Source: an uncultured Streptococcus sp. (GTDB lineage Bacteria; Bacillota; Bacilli; Lactobacillales; Streptococcaceae). Taken from it: DNA of 26,260 nucleotides. Under the pieces are notes generated by a model that ran no database searches, had not been told where the DNA came from, and worked only from the letters and a program-made list of their open reading frames with translations. Shown here piece after piece: positions 1 through 6,007 of this stretch; within the stretch, counting starts at the first letter, position 1; each line of letters begins with the position of its first letter. The stretch lies in contig CAJPSM010000010.1 in the NCBI GenBank assembly GCA_905373305.1, positions 1 through 26,260 of the forward strand. The letters are read 5' to 3'. The position numbers and the translations under genes are program-made.

Positions 1-53
1 AGAGTACTTGGTTTGGGACCAAGGTGTCGCAGGTTCGAATCCTGTCTTCCCGA
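1..53 (+). tRNA. tRNA-Pro (anticodon TGG), 3' part
   Basis: The window opens inside a tRNA. The anticodon stem is CTTGG (7-11) with CCAAG (19-23) around the 7-base loop TTTGGGA, giving anticodon TGG at 14-16. The T arm is GCAGG-TTCGAAT-CCTGT (29-45), and the 3' acceptor strand CTTCCCG plus discriminator A ends at 53. The following bases are TTT, so CCA is not encoded. The D arm and 5' acceptor strand lie outside the window. Confidence 0.95.
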
Positions 54-68
54 TTTGATTTATTGACT

Positions 69-95
69 AAGATACTTAAGTGAGTATCTTTTTTT
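69..95 (+). terminator. Intrinsic terminator of the tRNA-Pro transcript
   Basis: The inverted repeat AAGATACT (69-76) / AGTATCTT (83-90) has a 6-base loop and runs into a T tract to 95. It lies 15 bases after the tRNA. The IS remnant begins right at the end of the T tract. Confidence 0.8.
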
Positions 96-378
96 GTCTC
101 TTTGCCAATTGTAGTGGGTTAACGAAAAGTCATACCCTGGGGAGGACCGAATTGGTTTTCTCCTTTTTGATATTCAAAGCGATGAGGATTCCAGTTTTAA
201 AGTTATCAAAGTTCCGAAAGCCAAAGATATTGCGTTTGATGAGTTTAATGAGATGATTGGTTGCTTCTAATTTGGCGATGGAATAAGGTAATTGAAGGGT
301 GTTAATGATTTTCTCTTTGTCCTTTAGAAAGGTTTTAAAGACAGCCTGAAAGCGAGGGTGGACCATCTTGAGATAATT
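96..378 (-). mobile_element. 3'-end remnant of an ISL3-family (IS1167-like) element, copy A
   Basis: Only the transposase C-terminus and the adjacent terminal repeat survive. The minus strand from about 378 to 130 encodes a segment with the family-typical C-terminal motifs KLEATN, LIKLIKRN, FGFRNF and IALNI, ending at a stop at 130. The sequence at 96-120 (CTCTTTG...TTGTAGTGGGTT) matches the end of the neighbouring copy B (380-404), so it is taken as the terminal inverted repeat. Coding sequence is cut off abruptly at 378/379, where the terminal repeat of copy B starts. The rest of copy A is not found on the other side of copy B. IS1167 is named from memory of the protein. Confidence 0.75.
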
Positions 379-902
379 TGGCTCTTTGTCAACTGTAGTG
401 AGTTGAAAAAAAGCTAAGATCGAGAAAGGACGAAATTTGTCCTTTCTTTTTTAGATGTTCAGAGCGATAAAAATACGTTTTTTGAAGTTTTCAAAGTTCC
501 GAAAACCAAAGGAATTTCGCTTGATAAACTTAATGAGATTATTAGTTGCTTCCAATTTTGCGTTAGAATAGAGTAATTGAAGAGCGTTGATAATCTTGTC
601 TTTGTCTTTAAGAAAGGTTTGAAAGACAGTCTGAAAGCGAGGGTGGACCAGCTTGAGATTATTTTCAATGAGTTCGAAAAATTTTTCTGTCTCCTTGTTC
701 TGAAAGTGAAAAAGCAAGAGCTGATAGAGATTATAGTATTTCTTTAGGTCTGGTGATAAAAGTGTTTATTGCTTAGCTTCCGACTATCTTGTTGGACGAG
801 TTTCCAGTAGCGCTTGATGATTCTATATTCATGAGATTTTCGGTCAAATTAATTCATGATTTGCACACGAACACGACTCATAGCACGGCTAAGATGTTGG
901 AG

Positions 903-927
903 TAAAACAGTCCACTGGGCTGTTTTA
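903..927. repeat. Small palindrome inserted in the dead transposase (site 2)
   Basis: TAAAACAGTCC (903-913) and GGGCTGTTTTA (917-927) form an 11-bp hairpin with one T-G mismatch and a 3-base loop. It lies in a stretch of about 50 bases that replaces a few bases of the transposase frame between the codons for LDRFH and QHLSRAMSR. It shares the core AAACAG...CTGTTT with the palindrome at 1180-1209. Confidence 0.6.
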
Positions 928-1179
928 GCCTGAGTTCAGAAATATAATAACGAAGGGTGAAAGCGATCCAGAACGATTTTGGCACAGGGAAAAAGTTGTC
1001 TAGCTAAGTTATAGTAAGGGCTAAACATATCCATAGTAATGATTTTCACCTGACAACGAACAGCACGATTGTAGCGCAGAAAATGACTTCTTATGATAGC
1101 TTGTGTTCTGCCTTCAAGAACAGTGATAATATTAAGCCTGTCAAAGTCTTGCGCAATGAAACTAATCTTCATCTCCCGA

Positions 1180-1209
1180 TTGAAACAGTCACTCCCCTGA
1201 CTGTTTCAA
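1180..1209. repeat. Perfect 12-bp inverted repeat inserted in the dead transposase (site 1)
   Basis: TTGAAACAGTCA (1180-1191) and TGACTGTTTCAA (1198-1209) are perfect reverse complements around the loop CTCCCC. The palindrome sits where the transposase should continue from its SWD motif to the segment before SFIAQDF. Some transposase codons are missing here, so this is a replacement and not a clean insertion. It may belong to a dispersed streptococcal hairpin family. Confidence 0.65.
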
Positions 1210-1575
1210 CATCCCAGGATATAATCTCAGAAAGATGAGAAAAATCATGCTTAAACCGGAAGTCATTGAGCTTGCGAATGACAGTTGAAGTTGAAATGGT
1301 CAGCTGATGAGCAATATCGGTCATAGAAGTCTTTTGAAAATCATATTTCTCCATTTGGTTTCTGTGATTAGGACAAGATCGGGCTTCATAATCCAGTTTA
1401 GCGATGATTTCCTTGTGTGTATCCTTAGTGATGATATCTAGAATTTGGATATTAGAGTCTTTAATATCGAGCAATTTTGTGATAAAATGTAACTGTTTCA
1501 TATGATTCTTTCTAATGAGTTGTTTAGTCGCTTTTCATTATAGATTATATGGGACTTTTTTTCTACAATAAAAAA

Positions 1576-1625
1576 GGCTCCATAATATCCATAGGGAATT
1601 TACACACTACAAATATTATAGAGCC
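1576..1625. repeat. 50-bp imperfect palindrome at the right end of the IS remnant
   Basis: GGCTCCATAATAT (1576-1588) is the reverse complement of 1613-1625 at 12 of 13 positions. The outer arm at 1625 reads like an ISL3 end. It may be the subterminal structure of copy B, or a solo remnant of two fused ISL3 ends. Confidence 0.5.
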
Positions 1626-1627
1626 TG

Positions 1628-1678
1628 CAAACAACACCCCATGACTAGAAGATTCTTCTAATCATGGGGGTGTTGTTT
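1628..1678. terminator. Long hairpin, probable terminator downstream of pulA
   Basis: AACAACACCCCATGA-TAGAAGA (from 1630) pairs with TCTTCTA-TCATGGGG-TGTTGTT (to 1677), about 22 base pairs with one mismatch and one bulged G. It follows the pulA stop by about 170 bases on the minus strand, after the BOX element. The T tract on either side is short (TGTTTG / GTTTC), so termination strength is uncertain. Confidence 0.55.
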
Positions 1679-1696
1679 CTATAGGTGGGCTAGGTT

Positions 1697-1848
1697 ATAT
1701 TCTTCGAAAATCTCTTTAAACCACGTCAGCCTCGCCTTGCCGTAGGTATATGATACTGACTCTGTCAGTTCTATCCACAACCTCAAAACAGTGTTTTGAG
1801 TAGCCTGTGGCTAGTTTCCTAGTTTACTCTTTGATTTTCATTGAGTAT
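1697..1848 (-). repeat. BOX element (boxA-boxB-boxC type)
   Basis: This roughly 152-bp stretch has the layout of the pneumococcal BOX repeat. Its reverse complement contains CTACGGCAAGGCGAGGCTGACG at about 1727-1748, which is the BOX-PCR primer sequence with one base changed. Internal inverted repeats include CTGACTCTGTCAG and CTCAAAACAGTGTTTTGAG. The outer edge ATACTCAATG (minus strand) joins directly to the pulA stop codon. BOX elements are non-coding, dispersed, non-autonomous repeats with RNA hairpin potential in the mitis group. The exact left boundary is approximate. Confidence 0.9.
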
Positions 1849-4800
1849 TATTGCTTTTTCTTGTTTTTTGTCAACCATCCAAATCCGAGAAGGGCAAGGA
1901 TGCTGAATCCAGCAAGGGCAAGAAGGGATTTGCTCTCAGTTCCTGTGTTTGGAAGGACTTTCTGAGAAAGAGATTCTGCAGCAGTTTCTTGAGTGTCAGG
2001 ATTTGCTGCTAGGTTTTGGGCTTGGCCCTGTTCTTGTTCAACTCCCAAGCTAGAAAGATCAAATTCTGGCTTTTCTTCCACAGCTGGGGCAACGATAGCA
2101 CCACCTTGAGATAAGCGAAGAACAACAGCAGTTAGGGCATTCAATTGCAACCCTTTTTCAGTCCATTTAAGACCTTGAGGTTTAGCGATTCCTACTGGTC
2201 CTGCTTGATTTTCATCTGCCAGGACTTCGGCCTTTCTCAAGTGAGCAAAGGCAGTTCCTAAGTTGAATTCCCGAGCCTTATCATCTGCATTCACAAAGAC
2301 AGCGTAGACATCACCGTTTGGAGCAGTGATTTGGTAGCCGATCACCACGTCCTCTTTTTCAACACCATTTTGACCTGGGACAGTAATGAGCTGGACGCGC
2401 TCTTTGATATCTTGCAAACTCTTGAGTCGGAAGGCGTCTGTAGATTGACGAAGGGCAATCAACCCCTTCATGTAGTCACGGCTCTTGACATTTTCAGGAT
2501 ATGCTTTGCCGTCCGTTGCCTTGGTCCAGTCAAACTTGTTGACAGCATCACTAGAGTCGTAAGAGTCGTGGATAAAGTAAGGATAGACAAATGGCTTGCC
2601 GTCCTTATCTCTCAACAAGTGAGATTTGTTTGGAACCTTATCGTCTGGAACAGGAGTCTTGTAGGCTGGGTCAAGGAATTGTTTGGTACGTCCGTATTCC
2701 TGACCAGAATGGATAAATGGAGTCCCTTGAGCTGTCAAGATCATGAGGTTTCCAAGTCGCAAACGACGATGGATCTCAGCGTAGTTCTCAGCCTTGCTTG
2801 GGTCTTTTTTGATAGACTGAGCGATGATATCAAAGAGGGTCAAGTTATCATGGGCTGCGATATACTGGATAACATCTCCAGGGCTGTCTGCTTCAAAGTT
2901 AGTTGGTTGAGCAATGAGATTTTTAAAGATGGTATTGATATCGCGTTTTCCACCTGTGATAAAGGCAGGTTGACCTTCGTTTGGATAACCAGACTTGAGG
3001 TTGTTACGGATATCGTCTGAAAAGACCGCAACAGTATCTGTTTTCTTCATCCAAGACTGATCAGCAGGTTGTACAGGCATATTTTCATCACCAGCATAGG
3101 TTTTCCAACCTTCGCCTAGCATGATCAGATTTGGATTGAGGGCGCGTGCAGCCTTGTAAGCTTCTTCGATCGAAGCCGCATCGTGGTCTCCCATCATATC
3201 GAAACGGAAGCCATCCACTTTGTAAGTTTCAACCAGATACTTGATAGAGTCAACTAGGACTCGTTTAGACATGTAGTGGGTTGTTCCCAAACGACCGCCT
3301 CCAAAGCTAGTACGTGGAGTTCCGTCTGCGTCCATAAAGTGGTAGTAGTTTGGCTCAATATCTTCAAAAATATCAACATTGGCAGTATGGTTGTAGACCA
3401 CGTCCAAGATAGCTCCCATACCTCGTTTATGGATTTCGTTGATGAGGTTTTTGAATTCGGCGATACGTTTTTCTGGATCTTTAGGATCGCTAGAGTACAT
3501 ACCAGTCAAGGAGAAGTAGTTTTGAGGGTCATATCCCCAGTTGTAGTTGCTGTTGCTTGAAGCATAGTCAGACAAGCGTTCTTGGTTCTTCAATTCATTG
3601 ACAAAGTAGTAGGACAAGACTGGAAGAAGTTGGATGTGGGTAACACCCAAGTCTTTGAGATAGTCTAGCTTTTCGATAAAGGCTTCAAAGGTACCAAATG
3701 GCTTGGTCAAATCTTTTGCGATGGCAGGATCGGAAGTAAAGTCACGGACATGAGCTTCATAGATGACCGCATCTTCGCGCGATTTGAAGTTGCGAATCTT
3801 ACCGTAGGTCAAGTCTTGTGGGCCTAGTTTTGCTGGATCGACAAAGGCGGCTTTAGCGACCTTATGAGCTGCATCTGTTTTTGCTAGATCACTGTTCCAA
3901 GCTGCTAGCGATTTGGCATAAGGGTCAAGAACGAGAACGGTTTTACCTTGGCGCTCGATTTGGTAGTGGTAGTAGTAGCCAGTGTAGTTGCTGATACCTA
4001 GACCAGAGTTTGCGTCCAAAGTTTGTTTCCAGGTTCCTTTTTCTCCTTTTTCAAGAGCGACAGTTCCGACCACTTTTTCAGGGTCTTTCTTGTCGTAGAC
4101 GACAACGGAAACCTTATCAGCACTTGGAGACCAGAGGGTAAGGTCGACCCGCTTGCCATCTTCTTTTAGGGTTGCGCCGAGTGGACCGTCATAACTGTAG
4201 GTCTCATCCTTGAGGCGCCAGCTTGAACGTGTGGTAAAACGGTCTGAATTGTAGCTGACAGTGTAAGGGTGTTGGGTGTCAGAGAAGTCACCGATGTAGG
4301 TCACTTTCTTACCAGCTTCATCTACTTCGACATCTGTGCTGGCTACTTTGTTTCCTTGATGGTCAGTGATGCTGGAGTGTTTAAGAATGTCTTCTTTCTT
4401 GGCTCCGACTAGGGTAGAAAAGCTGCTTTCGATACGAGACTTAGCTACGTGTTGAGCACCAGTCATGCGGATGTCGTGCACATAATAGGGGTTGGTGTAG
4501 ATGGTTTCATCATCATCTTTTAGGAAGATTTGACTGTGATTTTTCAAATCTGTAAATTTGTAATCCTCTTTTCGGATTTTCACATCATCGCCTTTCTTGC
4601 TTTCGTCTAGTAATAAAAATCCGAATTCTCTTGCAGCTTCATTGAGTGGGATATCAATGTAACGGCCATATTTCCCAGTTGCCGTAAAGTCAGTACCATC
4701 AGGCCATTCTCCACTACTTGGATTCTTGACATCGCCCCAATACCAGAGAGATTTTTTGTCATAGTTCCCGTCGGTGCGGTAGTAGTTGACACGGACAGTT

Positions 4801-5564
4801 CCCGCTGGCTGAGGACGGTAGTTGTATACCTTATAGTTTTCATCTAGCCAAGCCTCATTCATTTTTGGAGAGAGGCGCTCTACTGAACGATCTCCAGTAA
4901 GGTTATCCCCTTTAGTATTGTTGATGAGGAAGCTGATCTTCTTGGCTTGCTCATTTTTGAGTTTGACGTCCAGGTAATAGCCGTAGTCATCTTTCTTGGC
5001 ATCCTTGAAGAACTTGGCTCCATTGGGCCAGTTTTCAGAAGGCTTTTCAACATCGTCCCATGTCCAAAGACCTTGAGAATCCTTGTTTTCTTCAGGGAGT
5101 TTTTTTACATGGATGCGGAAGTAGTTGTCTTCGATTGGTTCTTCAGAACTAGTTTCTGTTTGTGGTTTTTGATCAGAACTTGGCGTCGAAGTGCTGGTAT
5201 CTACTTTCTCTTCCTTGCTGTTAGGTTGGCTTAGAGTAACGTCATCTTTTTTAGGTGTTTCAGCAGCTAGAACAGCGTCTGTTGTTGGGTTTTCCTTTTT
5301 AGCGCCAAGGGAAGCGTTTGCATTGTTTTGTTCAGAGACAGGCGCTTGCTTTTGAGTTTGACTAGTTTCAGTCTCGGTAGGAGCCGTGGTCACTAGGCTA
5401 GTATTTTCCTGAGTTTGAGGAAGGTTTTCATTAGCTGAAATAGTTGGCATTGCAGCAGAAAGCAGGACAATGCTGGCACCGATAAGGACAGAGCCTGTTC
5501 CATTTTTCAAGGAACGAATACCGTAAACCATTTTTTTCTCAGTTTGAGATGGGTTCTTTTTCAT
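1848..5564 (-). CDS. pulA: Cell-wall-anchored type I pullulanase (SpuA/PulA family)
   Basis: This 1238-residue surface enzyme should cleave alpha-1,6 bonds in pullulan and glycogen. It has a YSIRK-like signal (YGIRSLKNGTGSVLIG, 14-29), a Ser/Thr/Gln-rich linker (about 45-145), two tandem CBM41-type starch-binding modules (about 147-250 and 257-362), accessory beta domains, and a GH13 barrel. The type I pullulanase motif YNWGYDP is at 674-680 and DVVYNH at 721-726. By GH13 homology the nucleophile is Asp789 (GFRFD), the acid/base Glu818 (LGEGW) and the transition-state residue Asp906 (AAHDN). A C-terminal LPNTG (1204-1208), hydrophobic stretch and KNKKK tail mark it for sortase A. The ATG at 5564 follows AAGGAG on the minus strand; in-frame codons upstream lack a ribosome site. 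All catalytic motifs are intact. Pneumococcal SpuA binds host glycogen, so a role in virulence or colonisation is inferred. Confidence 0.95.
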   Translation of the reverse strand: MKKNPSQTEKKMVYGIRSLKNGTGSVLIGASIVLLSAAMPTISANENLPQTQENTSLVTTAPTETETSQTQKQAPVSEQNNANASLGAKKENPTTDAVLAAETPKKDDVTLSQPNSKEEKVDTSTSTPSSDQKPQTETSSEEPIEDNYFRIHVKKLPEENKDSQGLWTWDDVEKPSENWPNGAKFFKDAKKDDYGYYLDVKLKNEQAKKISFLINNTKGDNLTGDRSVERLSPKMNEAWLDENYKVYNYRPQPAGTVRVNYYRTDGNYDKKSLWYWGDVKNPSSGEWPDGTDFTATGKYGRYIDIPLNEAAREFGFLLLDESKKGDDVKIRKEDYKFTDLKNHSQIFLKDDDETIYTNPYYVHDIRMTGAQHVAKSRIESSFSTLVGAKKEDILKHSSITDHQGNKVASTDVEVDEAGKKVTYIGDFSDTQHPYTVSYNSDRFTTRSSWRLKDETYSYDGPLGATLKEDGKRVDLTLWSPSADKVSVVVYDKKDPEKVVGTVALEKGEKGTWKQTLDANSGLGISNYTGYYYHYQIERQGKTVLVLDPYAKSLAAWNSDLAKTDAAHKVAKAAFVDPAKLGPQDLTYGKIRNFKSREDAVIYEAHVRDFTSDPAIAKDLTKPFGTFEAFIEKLDYLKDLGVTHIQLLPVLSYYFVNELKNQERLSDYASSNSNYNWGYDPQNYFSLTGMYSSDPKDPEKRIAEFKNLINEIHKRGMGAILDVVYNHTANVDIFEDIEPNYYHFMDADGTPRTSFGGGRLGTTHYMSKRVLVDSIKYLVETYKVDGFRFDMMGDHDAASIEEAYKAARALNPNLIMLGEGWKTYAGDENMPVQPADQSWMKKTDTVAVFSDDIRNNLKSGYPNEGQPAFITGGKRDINTIFKNLIAQPTNFEADSPGDVIQYIAAHDNLTLFDIIAQSIKKDPSKAENYAEIHRRLRLGNLMILTAQGTPFIHSGQEYGRTKQFLDPAYKTPVPDDKVPNKSHLLRDKDGKPFVYPYFIHDSYDSSDAVNKFDWTKATDGKAYPENVKSRDYMKGLIALRQSTDAFRLKSLQDIKERVQLITVPGQNGVEKEDVVIGYQITAPNGDVYAVFVNADDKAREFNLGTAFAHLRKAEVLADENQAGPVGIAKPQGLKWTEKGLQLNALTAVVLRLSQGGAIVAPAVEEKPEFDLSSLGVEQEQGQAQNLAANPDTQETAAESLSQKVLPNTGTESKSLLALAGFSILALLGFGWLTKNKKKQ

Positions 5565-5595
5565 CACAATTCTCCTTGTGTAGTTATTCCTTATC

Positions 5596-5624
5596 AGTAT
5601 AGCATGAGGTAAACATTTGTGCAA
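5596..5624 (-). promoter_or_regulatory. pulA promoter
   Basis: On the minus strand the -35 TTGCAC (5619-5624) and -10 TATACT (5596-5601) are separated by 17 bases, with a TGC extension before the -10. The start site should fall near 5589, about 25 bases before the ATG. Confidence 0.7.
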
Positions 5625-5633
5625 GCGTTTTCC
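5620..5633 (-). promoter_or_regulatory. cre site (CcpA operator) over the pulA -35 box
   Basis: GGAAAACGCTTGCA on the minus strand matches the cre consensus TGWAANCGNTNWCA at 12 of 14 positions. It overlaps the -35 box, so bound CcpA would block polymerase. This fits carbon catabolite repression of a polysaccharide-degrading enzyme. Confidence 0.7.
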
Positions 5634-5723
5634 TGATTTTTGAGAGAAAATTTTATGATTAATTCTTTTGAAATGTTAAATCATTTTATAGGAAAAGATT
5701 GTTTGAAAAATGGTAAAAAAACC
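5634..5723. other. AT-rich spacer between divergent pulA and rpoB promoters
   Basis: I see no gene, repeat or convincing operator in these 90 bases. The full gene-free gap is 5565-6007; its other parts hold the pulA promoter and cre site and the rpoB promoter and leader, listed separately. Confidence 0.5.
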
Positions 5724-5752
5724 TTGAAAAATCTTGTTTAATAAGGTATAAT
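5724..5752 (+). promoter_or_regulatory. rpoB promoter
   Basis: The -35 TTGAAA (5724-5729) and the perfect -10 TATAAT (5747-5752) are 17 bases apart. Initiation is expected near 5759, giving an untranslated leader of about 250 nt before rpoB. Confidence 0.85.
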
Positions 5753-5777
5753 AAGAATAATCATTTGTCGTAGGTTT

Positions 5778-5860
5778 TGTCTGAAATATTGTCCAGACAG
5801 GACTCACAGCAGTTAAATCTCCTGAAAAAGTCGGATTTAGCTGCTCTTTTTGTGCTTTTT
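5778..5860 (+). promoter_or_regulatory. rpoB leader: hairpin followed by terminator-like structure
   Basis: A first small hairpin is TGTCTG (5778-5783) / CAGACA (5794-5799). It is followed by AGCAGTTAAATC (5808-5819) / GATTTAGCTGCT (5834-5845), a 12-bp stem with a single G-U pair and a 14-base loop, then CTTTTTGTGCTTTTTTT. This has the form of an intrinsic terminator about 90 nt after the predicted start site and 160 nt before the start codon. With no gene ahead of it in the transcript, it is either an attenuator or the terminator of a short leader RNA. Regulation is inferred. Confidence 0.6.
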
Positions 5861-6007
5861 TTCGGCTTTTTGAGTCTTTGTAACGAAGATTTAAAGATTC
5901 TGAAAATTTATCAGAAGGACATGGTGATAGGGTTTTTACAACCATTTGACGATAATCAATAGCCTGATGAAGCGGGCTTGGAACTTTATTTACAAAGGAG
6001 AATCATC

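Larger units (their letters stand above)
451..1501 (-). pseudogene. ISL3-family transposase, inactivated
   Basis: Reading on the minus strand from 1501, the N-terminus (MKQLHFITKLLDIKD) is intact. The next part jumps from KYDFQK straight to TSMTDIAHQL, which by comparison with remembered IS1167 transposase removes about 55 residues including most of the Cys-rich zinc-binding region; the first CxxC pair is also changed to CPNH. After the HTH region (STSTVIRKLNDF) a palindromic insertion at 1180-1209 breaks the frame. The middle (936-1167) keeps the DDE-type core with TMDMFSPYY and VLDRFH. A second foreign stretch near 893-945 breaks it again. A stop in the QIMN*FDRKS segment and a frameshift near 735-780 follow. 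The C-terminal piece (451-717) ends early at IALNI. It cannot make an active protein. Confidence 0.85.
380..1625 (-). mobile_element. Degenerate ISL3-family (IS1167-like) insertion sequence, copy B
   Basis: The left end GGCTCTTTGTCAACTGTAG (380-398) and the right end, read on the minus strand from 1625 (GGCTCTATAATATTTGTAG), share GGCTCT and TGTAG, as expected of ISL3 terminal repeats. Between them lies a broken transposase gene on the minus strand. Flanking octamers (372-379 GATAATTT; 1626-1633 TGCAAACA) do not match, so no target-site duplication is visible. The right boundary is uncertain: the sequence at about 1565-1580 could be an alternative end, leaving 1576-1625 as a separate palindromic element. 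Confidence 0.65.

Noticed and set aside
1697..1848. First suspected to be part of a CRISPR array or riboswitch because of its repeated hairpins
   Set aside because: There are no regularly spaced identical repeats, and the sequence matches a BOX element, including the BOX primer site.
2331..3020. Long plus-strand open frame (229 codons) opposite pulA
   Set aside because: It lies wholly inside the intact pullulanase gene on the other strand, has no good ribosome site, and its translation shows no domain. It is a codon-usage shadow.
5777..5962. Possible 61-residue leader peptide before rpoB
   Set aside because: It starts at a TTG without a ribosome site and reads through the leader hairpins; the composition is not convincing. 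The region is better explained as an untranslated leader.
5978..6007. Upstream ATG as the start of rpoB
   Set aside because: It precedes the AAAGGAG ribosome site; the TTG at 6008 sits at the right distance and gives the conserved N-terminus.
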